Assembly (NCBI GenBank): GCA_032718475.1
Contig: JAUCBJ010007842.1
Location: 22,754 to 86,753 of the forward strand
Direction of reading: 5' to 3'
From: Nemertoderma westbladi
Lineage: Eukaryota; Xenacoelomorpha; Nemertodermatida; Nemertodermatidae
DNA: 64,000 bases
The notes under the pieces are model-generated. The model ran no database searches, was not told where the DNA came from, and was given only the letters and a program-made list of their open reading frames with translations. Shown piece by piece: positions 54,691-64,000 of this stretch; position 1 is the stretch's first letter, and each line of letters opens with the position of its first letter. The position numbers were made by a program, and so were the translations under genes.

Positions 54691-55743
54691 AACAACGATG
54701 CCACCACGCCAGAAGTGAGGCAAGACGGGGAAGTCTCGTGGTAAGGGTGAACAGCTATGGTACCAGCAGCTGTGCAGTCAGCATATACCTGCACCGTGTA
54801 CTGACACACTGTATGTCAGGCCGACCATCAGGCCATGTGAGACAGACAGACGGTAGGTCCTAACTGGCTGGCGATGCATTCTTCAGTCCTTGGGTCTCGC
54901 TCATCAGTTAGTCCGGTTTGCCCGTAGTGCTAGCGCAGTAGCAATACCAAAAGTCGAGGTCGCCAATGACACTGCGACAGACAGAGGCGGTGGCCTTGAC
55001 GGCGAGTTGTTTGAGTAGGCTACCGGTACAATTCCAAAACGTTGCTGGGTATTGCAGTATTGGGCTGTTGGGGTACCTAGTGCAGTAGTGGATACTGGAA
55101 CATGGAATAAAGGTCAGTTGGTACAACCTGACAATATGTCAGTCTGTCTTAAGTCCGCATAATTTCAAAACTTCCATGGCTGCATGGTTGTCGTAGCCGA
55201 GCCGATTGGTGGGTGGCGCCAACGACCTGAAGGAAGACGGTACTGGTAACTCTGTACCGGTACCACTGTAACCGTACCGGTACCGTACTATCAAACATAG
55301 GCGTATGTTTATTGGTTTAGGCCTTATAAGATTAAGGTACCGTACCGTACCACTACTGCACTACATGATATGGCTGAATATAGTCGCAATATCGATATTC
55401 AGACATCACGCAGGAAATTGCAGGACTCCCTCTACCCTACCGCACGTACCAATACTCAGATAACTGGATAATGCAGAAGCAGTACCCAAGTACCACACTG
55501 ACAGACTGACAACCAGCCTAGAAAGCTAGGCCTACCCGCTACCACATACAGCAACAGCAGTGAGCAGTACCGGTACTGAGTACAGGCCAGCAGGCATCTC
55601 ATGGTACCGGTGTCGTACTCTGAACTCTGCAAACTGGAAATGCTGGAATGGATGAAAGTGAAATAGGCCTACCACACTTCCCTAGGCCACATTATTGCTG
55701 CATTGTACCGGTATTGCTGAATTTCAAACCCACCTGATATATC
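54691..55743. other. Intergenic DNA with ACCGGTAC-rich tract
   Basis: No gene. Between about 55010 and 55720 the words TACCGG, ACCGTACC and GGTACCG are strongly over-represented, as in galectin intron 3 at 44680-45160. It may hide the retroelement's upstream LTR, but no matching copy was found. Confidence 0.5.
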
Positions 55744-56073
55744 CTGCAGTCTCCTAGCAACCAGCTGATGCCAAGCCCAATAATTTTTGGATAGATAAAT
55801 TTATTATAACTGCAAGACAGTTACACAGATGCTGCACGAAGACCCCACGCAAATTCAACTTGGGAAATTTCTAAACTTTTGCCAGACTACATGTACCAAG
55901 TTTGGATATATTTTATCGAGATTTGGCTGAGTTATTAACTTTTAAAATTAGACACAACAGAACAACAGATCAAAAGATCAACATAACAACAGAGCAACAG
56001 GCACACCGATTGAGTTTGTGGTACCTGTATGCTAAGCTCGCTTACTTTCGTCGCTCGCCCCACAGTAGTTCCG
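55744..56073 (-). repeat. GTGGGGCGAG dispersed repeat, full reverse copy
   Basis: Runs from CTGCAGTCTCCTAGCAACCA to CGTCGCTCGCCCCAC and matches the plus copy at 17165-17463 along its whole length, including CCAAACTTGG and the GTTATTAACTTT region. The boundaries agree, giving an element of about 300-330 bp. Confidence 0.9.
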
Positions 56074-56593
56074 TGTATAAATAATACAGTTCCGAAGTTA
56101 ATGTGTGATTGCTTAGGATTCGGTGAACGGAAGCAATGACTCTGTGTTAAAAAGTAATCGAGGAGGAAATACGAAATAGAACTGCCAAATGTACTGGTGC
56201 ACCAGCACCTTGGCTAAATGTGTAATCTGCAAATGTGACCTTATCTAAATGTGTAACAATAAAATGTCCTGAGAATGTCAAGGTTGAGTCCAAGAAGTCA
56301 AGCTACTTCGATATCGTTGCCAATTTAATTGCAGACCTCTAGACCAAGAAATCCCCCTTAGAATTAATCCCTTTTTTACTGTAGGTCTACTACACAATCT
56401 AAATATAAAGATTTGGCATTCTTTAACTTTCAAGCGACAAATTGTTGGTGTATAATATTTATATTTAATTATATGGCCATTTTACCATATTCTATCTCAT
56501 AAATAATATTTATCATTGTTTTTTCAGTGTAATTTAGTTTTAGTTAACCTTTACGGAATAAGCTTCTGAAATCGGACTACATATACAGTATAT
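56074..56593. other. Intergenic DNA
   Basis: No gene or repeat recognised. Confidence 0.5.
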
Positions 56594-56823
56594 TGAAATA
56601 GAACAATATGATAATGCTCCCCATAGCGAAAAATGTCAACCGACATTTTTCATTTTTCAAAACAAATTCTTCATCCGTGGTGGAAGCTCATTTGTCTTTA
56701 GGACACATTTGTCTTCCGGCTGATAAAAGCCAGATGTTTGAAACCTAGGTACCGGGTTCGAGCCCCAATAGGGTCGGTTGACATTTTTCGCTACGGAGAG
56801 CATTATCATAACGTTCTATTTCA
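56594..56823. mobile_element. 50-bp TIR element with an internal tRNA-like B box
   Basis: Left end TGAAATAGAACAATATGATA ... AAAAATGTCAACCGA and right end TCGGTTGACATTTTTCGCTA ... GTTCTATTTCA are 50-bp inverted repeats with a few mismatches. Inside, CCGGGTTCGAGCCCC at about 56755 is a perfect B box/T-arm, and CCGGCTGATAAAAGCCAGAT precedes it. No coding capacity. It combines MITE-like ends with a tRNA-like core. Flanks are TA-rich (TATAT), so the target duplication is ambiguous. Confidence 0.75.
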
Positions 56824-57025
56824 TTATATATTTAATTCACCGTCACTCCACCCCACAAAAATTAATTTATTATTATTAAATCTGAAAGCTACTTAATCTG
56901 TTAAACTTGTTAATCTCTGAAAAGGCAGCAGAGAAGGCAAGGTATACGAATCCCACGCCTCCCCCCCTCCCCCGCTTTGCTGAAGTTTGAAGAGAGAAAG
57001 ACTGAGTGAAAAGTCGACTGAGAAG

Positions 57026-57553
57026 ATGGGGAAGAGGTTATCGAAGTTATTTCGGATCAAAGAAATGCGTATCTTGATGCTTGGTTTGGATGCAGCTGGA
57101 AAGACAACTATTTTATATAAATTTAAGATGGGAAATGACATACGGACTACTCCTACCGATAGTTTCAACATTGAAAACGTTTCTTTTAAGAATATCAAAT
57201 TCAAAGTTTTGGACATTGGAGGCCAGGATAAGATCCGTTCTTTTTGGCCATATTATTACTGCGGGACTAAGGGATTAATCTTCGTGATCGATAGTACAGA
57301 CCGCGACCGAATAGACGAGGCTAAAAAGGAGCTTCATAAGATAGTTAATCATAGAGAAATGAGAGAATGCATCATCTTAATATTAGCAAACAAACAGGAT
57401 ATAGAAGATGCATTAAAACCCCACGAAATTCAAGACAGATTAGGCCTATCGCGTCTACGTGACAGAGATTGGTATGTTCAGCCTTCGTGTGCCACTACTG
57501 GACAAGGACTATTCGAAGCCCTCACGTGGTTGTCCTCCAATCATAAACGTTAG
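57026..57553 (+). CDS. ARF6-like small GTPase, intronless and divergent
   Basis: 175 residues, the same length as ARF6. Gly2 in MGKRLSKLF is set for N-myristoylation. GLDAAGKT (20-27) is the P-loop, T44 the switch I Thr, D63-I-G-G-Q67 the switch II start with the catalytic Gln, NKQD (122-125) and SCAT (154-157) the guanine-binding motifs. [23 protein letters not shown] and WYVQPSCAT are ARF6-like. Odd points: switch I is TPTDSFN where ARF6 has a hydrophobic residue and Gly (positions 45-46), and the interswitch Trp62 is Leu. Those positions contact GEFs and effectors, so partner choice may differ (inference). A Kozak-like AAGATGG marks the start; a TTG 13 codons upstream is not used. ARF6 is also intronless in vertebrates, so this may be an ancestral state or a retrocopy. 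Confidence 0.92.
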   Translation: MGKRLSKLFRIKEMRILMLGLDAAGKTTILYKFKMGNDIRTTPTDSFNIENVSFKNIKFKVLDIGGQDKIRSFWPYYYCGTKGLIFVIDSTDRDRIDEAKKELHKIVNHREMRECIILILANKQDIEDALKPHEIQDRLGLSRLRDRDWYVQPSCATTGQGLFEALTWLSSNHKR

Positions 57554-57593
57554 TCAGCTGTGATTGATAGCCAACAAAGAACATACCCTACCT

Positions 57594-57633
57594 GATGCAG
57601 TGACCAATCATAGTCATGATTGGTCACTGCATC
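57594..57633 (+). other. 18-bp perfect hairpin in ARF6-like 3' UTR
   Basis: GATGCAGTGACCAATCAT, loop AGTC, ATGATTGGTCACTGCATC, 41 nt after the stop codon. The right arm's GCATCATTGGTCAC-like words recur once more just downstream (57640-57656). It could be an RNA structural element or a tiny repeat remnant. Confidence 0.85.
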
Positions 57634-57656
57634 ACTGACTGCATCATTGGTCACAC

Positions 57657-58137
57657 TTTTATTATTGTATTTGATTGGTAGGTGCCTTAAGATGACTCAT
57701 GCTTCCATTGTATTCTATATCCAAGATTCCAGATTGGATGAACTGTGATTGGAACGTCTAATCTTTGAGGTCATCAACCTGACATCAACCAACATATTAG
57801 TTGACTTGTATATTATTATATATTAATTATTCTATTGGATTCAGAGACCTTTCATTACTTTCTGTTTGATTTTATATTTGTTGATTAACTTTTATTGATT
57901 ATTTAGTTATTAGAATATATATTTCTATACAAATTATTGAGTAAAAAAGAAAAAAAATGCAACTTACTGGAAGCGGGTTGATTCTAGAGCAAAAAGATTC
58001 GCTAGCGAATGACAAGCTCACTTTACATCGAATCTATTTAAAAAGCTTACAGTAACTGCAGCAAAGAGCAGTTAGAATCCCTGATGATATTAATCACTAC
58101 TTTCTGTGCTGTGGTTGTAAGGGGTATACAAACTATG
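57657..58137. other. Intergenic DNA
   Basis: AT-rich; no gene seen before the next LINE. Confidence 0.5.
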
Positions 58138-58193
58138 AAGGTCTTTTTGTTAACTCCAAGAAAACTAAAATTCTGACAGTTAACTTTGAAAGT

Positions 58194-58935
58194 TAACTGT
58201 CAAAGTAAAAAACTTTGACAGTTAATTTCTATTGAATAAAGTGGAGAGGGCTGCTAAGGAGGTTGGATTGCATATAAATGCTACCAAGACCGAATTCTTG
58301 ACTTTTAATGTTAATGGAAACTTGACAACCATTGATAATAATCAACTAAGGAAGGTCGACGACTTCCAGTATCTTGGATCATGGATAGAGAGTGCAAAAA
58401 AGACATAGAAGTTAGGAAAGCAAAGGCTTGGGTAGCTCTATCAAAAATGGATACCATCTGGAAATCAGATCTCTCCAGGTACCTGAAGACTAAGTTCTTT
58501 CGATCCACAGTGGAAATTGTACTTTTATACGGGGGTGAGACCTGGACACTGACGAAATCACTTGAAACCGAATTGTTGGTTGCTACACAAGACTACTAAG
58601 GGCAGCCCTAAACATCAGCTGAAGACAACACATGGCAAACGCCGAGCTCTATGGTACTATACCACCTGTATCAACCACACTCCATGAACACAGATTAACA
58701 TTCAGTGGGCACTGCTGGAGAAGTAAAGACGAGATCATACCAGATCTACTTTTCTGGCAACCAACTCATGGAAAGCGTAGTCGTGGACGACCGGCCATTA
58801 CATATATAGACCAACTTGAAAGGGATACTGAACTTGGGAGAAACGAAATTGCGACAACTATGGAGAATCGGGAAGCCTGGAAGGATCTCATTTCCACTGT
58901 CCGAGTTCGCTCGACCTAGTAGTAGTAGTAGTAGC
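58194..58935 (+). mobile_element. LINE family 2, 5'-truncated, nested in LINE copy 6
   Basis: 742 bp flanked by TTGAAAGT at 58186-58193 and 58936-58943, an 8-bp target duplication matching the host LINE's own sequence. It encodes the RT thumb and C-terminus of a related but distinct family: VGLHINATKTEFLTFNV, DDFQYLGSWIES, LLYGGETWTLTKSLE, then HRLTFSGHCWRSKDE, KRSRGRPAITYIDQLERDT and NREAWKDLI. One frameshift near 58600 splits it. It ends in (TAG)6. The first 45 bp after the left duplication contain an inverted fragment of the host LINE (ACTTTGACAGTTAA), a common 5'-junction rearrangement. Confidence 0.9.
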
Positions 58936-59271
58936 TTGAAAGTGCTCAAGAAATGTCTGATCGTTTAAGCATAAGCTCAAAGGATGTTATGCTTGAGCAT
59001 GTGGACGACTTCTGTTACCTGAGATCATGGATCGGGATTCCAGGATTTGGAAGTCACACAGAAAATACATGGGAAACTTATGGTCTGATTGTTTAGAGCA
59101 GCAGTAGTTCCAGTACTCCGCTATGGGAGTCGTATGCTGGGCTTAAACTGCTGATGACACCAAATCTCTGGATGGCACATTCACAAGAATGCTACGTCGG
59201 GTTCACTCTGTCAAGTACAATGAACACATCTCCAACCAGACACTATATAACATTTTAGGTGTATCACTGGT

Positions 59272-60838
59272 AATGGTGAAAAATATCGAGACTTGAAAAA
59301 TATCGAGAGTAAAAATAACGCGAGCTGAAAAATATCGAAAATAACGAGTGTTGAAGAATATCGAGTTTTGAAAGATATCGAGAGTAAAAATATCGAGAGT
59401 AAAAATAACGCGAGCTGAAAAATATCGAAAATAACGAGTGTTGAAGAACATCGAGTGTTGAAAGATATCGAGAGTAAAAATATCGAGAGTAAAAATATCG
59501 AGTGTTGAAAAATATCGGGTGTTGAAAAATATCGAGAGTAAAAATATCGAGTGTTGAAAAATATCGAATGTTGAAAAATATCGAGAGTAAAAATATCGAG
59601 AGTAAAAATATCGAGTGTTGAAAAATAACAAGAGTAAAAATATCGAGTGTTGAAAAATATCGAATGTTGAAAAATATCGAAAGTAAAAATATCGAGAGTA
59701 AAAATAACGCGAGATGAAAAATATCGAAAATAACGAGTGTTGAAGAACATCGAGTGTTGAAAGATATCGAGAGTAAAAATATCGAGAGTAAAAATATCGA
59801 GTGTTGTAAAATATCGAGTTTTGAAAAATATCGAGAGTAAAAATATCGAGAGTAAAAATATAGAGTGTTGAAAAATATCGAATGTTGAAAAATATCAAGA
59901 GTAAAAATATCGAGAGTAAAAATATCAAGAGTAAAAATATCGAGAGTAAAAATATCGAGAGTAAAAATATCGAGTGTTGAAAAATATCGAGAGTAAAAAT
60001 ATCGAGTGTTGAAAAATATCGAGAGTAAAAATATCGAGTGTTGAAAAATATCGAGAGTAAAAATATCGAGTGTTGAAAAATATCGAGAGTAAAAATATCG
60101 AGTGTTGAAAAATATCGAGAGTAAAAATATCGAGTGTTGAAAAATATCGAGAGTAAAAATATTGCATTTTGCTTTTAGCATTTTATTTAGAATTATGGAA
60201 CAATATTGCAGTGCATGGGTTACAACAGTGCACGTGCAAGTGAATGGCATTAATACAACCTTGGGTACCCATTTACCAGATTTATTATACTAGCTAGTTT
60301 TTGCTATTTTTTTAATAAATATTATAAAAAAAGTGCTAGCTGTATATTTTGGTAAATATTTTTGTTCTAGAACACATTTTTTAGTTCTAGATCACATTTT
60401 TAATTTTTTTAAATAGCTAGTATTTTCTACTTCTTTTTATAAATGTTATAGAACAAGTGTAAGTTACCAAATGTTGATAAATATTTTTGTTCTAGAACAT
60501 TTTTAGGAAAAAAATTATCATGCAACCCTACAACGATATGTTTACTCTCGATATTTTTCAACACTCTATATTTTTCAAAACTCGATATTTTTACTCTCGA
60601 TATTTTTCAACACTCGATATTTTTACTCTCGATATTTTTACTCTCGATATTTTTACTCTCGATATTTTTAAACACTCGATATTTTTACTCTCGATATTTT
60701 TCAACACTCGATATTTCTACTCTCGATATTTTTACTCTCGATATTTTTACTCTCGATATTTTTTGAACTCTCGATATTATCGTTATTTTTCAACACTCCA
60801 TGTTTTTACTCGCGTTTTTTTACTCTTGTTTACTCTTG
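59272..60838. mobile_element. Foldback element with 15-17 bp minisatellite arms, inserted in a LINE
   Basis: Left arm 59272-60162 is tandem AAAAATATCGAGAGT (15 bp) and AAAAATATCGAGTGTTG (17 bp) units; right arm 60538-60838 is the same repeat inverted (ACTCTCGATATTTTT, CAACACTCGATATTTTT). The spacer of about 375 bp carries TAGCTAG and TTCTAGAACA words. LINE copy 6 is interrupted at both outer ends, which defines the unit. Open minus-strand frames of 180-330 residues (YFYSRYFST-type) come from the repeat. Architecture as in FB and TU foldback elements; no transposase. Confidence 0.8.
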
Positions 60839-61180
60839 TTTTCGCCGTGAGGACCAGCCAGTGCATAATCTTGGGCTTCGGCGGCCTCATGGAGTGAATA
60901 AGCATGGTGGACAGCCCATGACTTTCTTGAGACGCATCTTAAAGGACGCTGTCCTTGAAGATGCGAATAATCTGACGAAAGTCATGGGGGATAGGGAGTT
61001 GTGGTGGTTCAACGTTGTTGATAAGCCGGCATAGTATTCTTAGTGCACGCTGCATTGGGCTCGCCAATTGTATATTGCATTGTGGTAGCAAAATACTTTT
61101 TTTAAAGCCAGCATAGCATCTCAATATGAAGTTTCAATGCAGCAGGCTGATTATAGTAGTAGTATAGTAATAGTAATACT

Positions 61181-61487
61181 GTAAACTGTGGCATTGTATT
61201 ATTATCAATCACGATCACCTTGTTTCTTCTTATCAAACCCTCGACTGGCGCTTTTCCCTACCACAGGCCCGTTTATTTAGAACTGGTATGAACTGTGGTT
61301 TTATGATGAACAGTCAAACAGATACTATATAGATTATCGGTGACTATCATCTCATGTAATAATATAGTTGGTTACAATATCAACGGTACATAAATCTGAA
61401 GACAGCCTCGAAAATAATAATATTATCAAAATAGCAAGCAAACAGTCGGCCGAAGCCGGAGGCGACCCGAAGGCTCCTCTTTCGATA
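61181..61487. other. Intergenic DNA
   Basis: No gene. A short stretch at 61385-61425 (GAAGACAGCCTCGAAAATAA) also occurs at 51530-51565, so it belongs to another minor repeat. Confidence 0.5.
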
Positions 61488-61548
61488 GCTGCTACTACTA
61501 CTACTAGGATCGGCATGCTGTATTGCTTGTCGACAAGTTATAGAGCTA
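61488..61548 (-). mobile_element. LINE family 1, copy 7: 3' UTR and tail fragment
   Basis: GCTACTACTACTACTAGGAT, CGGCATGCTGTATTG and CTTGTCGACAAG, the reverse complement of the LINE end (DKPAQ codons, shortened 3' UTR, (TAG)n). Only about 60 bp remain. Confidence 0.8.
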
Positions 61549-61604
61549 AAAGTAAATCACCTGCACACTAAACTGCAGTATTCTCTATCACACTAATAAA
61601 CTTC

Positions 61605-61957
61605 ATTTGTAACGGCAAACATCTGACTGCTAATTAACTGCCGACACCGCATGTTTTATACTGTTTTATACTTTTATTCATTGTTGTTTGGTAACATATT
61701 TACTGGATGTTTATATTTGGAGAATGTGTACGAATAATCGATAATCCCAACTAACTTTCTTTATTATTAAGAGGTAAGCAGAAGTGAACATTAGTAACAA
61801 TTGCTTTGCTCAAATTACAGTGGTCTGTATGATATTTAGGCTATTTCATAACCCCAACGTAAGCGAGCTAAATTTCTCCTTACACATGAACAAAATTAGT
61901 AACAGTCAGCAAATGTGTTTCCGTATTATTGGCAGTTAAGTGAGTGCGAGTGCATAA
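61605..61957 (+). repeat. 345-bp dispersed repeat, copy 2
   Basis: Diverged partner of 43140-43485. It ends directly at the minus-strand LINE fragment. Confidence 0.8.
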
Positions 61958-61961
61958 TACA

Positions 61962-62580
61962 GTTGAGCTTATGCTCATCCGGTCAGAGACTTGCTGAGGA
62001 CTTTCAAAGTTAACTGTCAAAGTTTTGGTCTTTTTGGTGTTAATAAAAAGACCAACACTAGAAGCAGCCTGTTCAAATGAGCTGAGGAGCCGTTGGGCTC
62101 CCTCTAGTGATTCTGAGAGTACTCCTAAGTCATCAGCAAAGTCTAGATCAGATAGGTACTTGGCAAGATTTCCTCGACTTCTGGAGCCAATAGGTGGAGT
62201 TACCATCCACCTCATCATCATTGTGATAATCTAAGGACATGCAAAGAACATAGTCAACCACAATTATGAACAAGAATGGCGGAAGTGTGTCTCCCTGGAA
62301 GACGCCCCATAACACTTAAAACATGTCACGTGTCACCGTCAAAGTAGACACAAATGTAGTCGAACCATCGTATACTGATCTGATTGCTGCTATAATTTCA
62401 TCAGGAATTCCATATAATGAAAGTATGCTGAACATACGTGAGCGAGAGACTGAATCAAAGGCCTTGAAGAAGTCAACAAAGATAACAGCCAGATGCCTGT
62501 CTTTCCTTTTTGATAATTCTTCAATTACCCTTCTAAGTGCCAAAATGGGCTCCATGGTCTCAGTTTCTGGTTTCAGGGGA
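61962..62580 (-). mobile_element. LINE family 1, copy 8 (internal RT fragment, minus strand)
   Basis: Codons for EPILALRRVIEEL, VDFFKAFDSV, LYGIPDEIIAAIRSVYDG, LDFADDLGVLSES and KTKTLTVNFES in two frames. A break near 62325 falls between motif A and motif B (GVLQGD region, GACGCCCC at 62301). It lacks both element ends. Confidence 0.9.
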
Positions 62581-62839
62581 CTCATTATGTGTTCTCAAAT
62601 AGAACTTTCGAAGTTGGGGTAGTTTAAGCATTATTCTGATTGACCTTAATTTAACAACTTCCTACACATATGTATAAAAAGAACCACCGAAAATGTGGGT
62701 TTGCTCCAACGTCCGACACCATGGAATTGATCGTATAAAACAGTTTGTTTCAAATTATTATGTAATTGTTATTTGCTTTGTTATTTTGTTTGTTTGTTGC
62801 AGTTCCGCAATATTATTCTTTCTAGGATGTCTTGGCTTC
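62581..62839. other. Intergenic DNA
   Basis: No gene recognised; a 71-residue ORF here ends in the next repeat. Confidence 0.45.
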
Positions 62840-62955
62840 CGACAATTGTGGCTTCCACAACACGCAAACACACTCCAACTTTTAGAAAACGGCTATACAG
62901 TAGTATAATTATAACAGTTAGCTGATGGCTCGCAGATTTGACTCGCCCCACTTCA
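62840..62955 (-). repeat. GTGGGGCGAGACACG dispersed repeat, reverse copy
   Basis: TTTTAGAAAACGGCTATACA, GTATAATTATAACAGTTAGC and GATGGCTCGCAGATTTGACT precede CGCCCCAC, the reverse of 38690-38780. Confidence 0.7.
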
Positions 62956-63256
62956 GTGTCACAAAAACTAAACTCACTAATGTTGGAAACCAGGGGTCTA
63001 TCTCCCTCAAAACTAATCTAATCTAATCTAAAAACTAATCTAAATTTATGATGAACAACTCCCTAACGACGGCGACGGCGTGTCGTCACATTAGATACTA
63101 CAAAAACTAAACGGTAGACGGTCTGGTAAACAATTGTTAGTGTTTGGTGTTCGGGGATTAAATTTTACCCAGAACCAACTAATCACTGTAGTAGTTTGGA
63201 TTGGCAACAATTATGTAAAAGGATATAAAGAGTATTACTTCGGTCTACATATTACA

Positions 63257-63480
63257 CGTTCGTGGGGCCTTCGCGCAGCACGAGGCCCAGTTATGAGATA
63301 CAAATTAATATCGAGCGACTGTATCACAAAATCAGTATTTAACTTTATAAATTAGTAAAATTTAGAAATTTAACCACACCGCCAATCAATCAAAAAAAGA
63401 GGGACAGTACGTGTTCAGCCCTTTAAATCTGCACCCCCACCCCACCCCACCACCCCCCCCCCCCCCCCCACCCTTCCCAC
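63257..63480 (+). repeat. CACGTTCG dispersed repeat with C-rich end
   Basis: ACACGTTCGTGGGGCCTTCG, CAGTTATGAGATACAAATTA and TTTAAATCTGCACCCCCACC, ending in a poly-C tract at about 63452-63469. Best match to 32517-32700. Confidence 0.8.
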
Positions 63481-63799
63481 CCACCAATACATAACCGCGA
63501 CATCTACCAACCACGGAAGGTAGCACGAACTTATTTCCAATCGCACGTTCAATATGCGAAGCCAGGTGGTTTATAGGAATATAATCTACGCAGTACTAAA
63601 TACAGTCGATGCAGTAATGAATGATATTCAAATAATTTATTTAATATACTGTTAATGCCTCTGAAAACTTAGACAATTAAAATACACAGAAATCCCATCA
63701 AAAAATAATAAGCATAATATTTTGAGAAATAAACAATTTTGGATATAAGCCTTCTGCGCAGTGGTAATCTTATTGACTGACAATCATTAAATGAGATCT
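63481..63799. other. Intergenic DNA
   Basis: AT-rich; no feature recognised. Confidence 0.5.
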
Positions 63800-64000
63800 G
63801 TGGGGCGAGCCACGAAGTGAGTGAGCCTTAGCGTAGTGGTACCATTAATCAACCTGTCGTTCTGTCGTTCTGTCGTTCTGTCGTTCTGTCGTGTTCAATT
63901 TTAAACGTTAATAACTCGGCCAATCTTTGATGAAATCTATCCAAACTTGGTACACATGTTGTTTGGCAAAAGTTTAGAAATTTTCCAAGTAGAATTTCCG
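63800..64000 (+). repeat. GTGGGGCGAG dispersed repeat, cut by the window edge
   Basis: GTGGGGCGAGCCACGAAGTG, four copies of GTCGTTCT, TTTTAAACGTTAATAACTCG and CCAAACTTGGTACACATGTT. Same family as 17165-17463 but with a larger TCTGTCGT microsatellite. Confidence 0.88.

Larger units (their letters stand above)
58138..61180 (+). mobile_element. LINE family 1, copy 6, interrupted by two younger insertions
   Basis: Pieces of one element in order: 58138-58193 (codons for LFVNSKKTKILTVNFES), 58936-59271 (to codons for LYNILGVSL) and 60839-61180 (from FRREDQPVHN to the 3' end with a TAGTAGTAG tail). The first gap is filled by a second LINE with an 8-bp target duplication, the second by a foldback element. 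About 50 bp of LINE (TTGACACTAG... region) is missing at the foldback site. The copy is heavily mutated. Confidence 0.88.

Noticed and set aside
59203-60250. Overlapping minus-strand ORFs of 179-328 residues rich in Phe, Tyr, Ser and Asp
   Set aside because: Translation of the ATATCGAG minisatellite; three frames are open at once and no domain is present.

Overview
The window looks like nuclear DNA of an invertebrate animal, probably marine. The evidence is spliced genes with GT/AG introns of kilobases, animal-specific families (a mixed-lineage kinase, a two-domain galectin, an ARF6-type GTPase), AT-rich intergenic DNA, and a very high load of LINE fragments, a Ty3-like retroelement, SINE-like repeats, MITEs and minisatellites. 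I cannot fix the phylum from the sequence alone.

Host genes, left to right. (1) The last two coding exons of a mixed-lineage kinase (MLK / MAP3K9-11-21 / slipper type) on the plus strand, at 4114-4473 and 7381-9009; its SH3 and N-lobe exons lie off the left edge. (2) An intronless short-chain dehydrogenase resembling DHRS1 on the minus strand, 15696-16565. (3) A complete tandem-repeat galectin on the plus strand, rebuilt here from five exons between 31727 and 46849; the exon phases match and give 305 residues. (4) An ORF with CCHC zinc knuckles, 37546-38450, inside the long second galectin intron. (5) An intronless, divergent ARF6-like GTPase on the plus strand, 57026-57553.

Mobile DNA. One LINE family (APE endonuclease, RT with FADD, RTE-like C-terminus, (TAG)n tail) occurs at least eight times: 243-1765, 9769-10340, 32922-34047, 35186-35885 (minus), 47340-50632 (nearly full length but broken), 58138-61180 (interrupted twice), 61488-61548 (minus, tail only) and 61962-62580 (minus). 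A second (TAG)n-tailed LINE sits inside the sixth copy with an 8-bp target duplication. A different LINE-type RT relic is at 19234-20275 (minus), and a decayed Ty3-like gag-pol is at 51767-54690 (minus). A Harbinger-like MITE, a possible TTAA-type element, SINE-like repeats and several dispersed non-autonomous families fill other gaps.

Tandem repeats dominate 20.3-31.3 kb. A 22-bp satellite of 6.4 kb contains a higher-order repeat of exactly 1156 bp. A 26-bp satellite contains a near-perfect palindrome of about 580 bp. The most unusual theme is foldback structure with minisatellite arms: 20309-27142 (one arm about 190 bp, the other about 6.4 kb, around a palindromic core) and 59272-60838 (arms of a 15-17 bp repeat, inserted in a LINE). 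These resemble in architecture the Drosophila FB and sea-urchin TU elements. Repeat-borne CTCF-like motifs in the kinase intron are a second point of interest.
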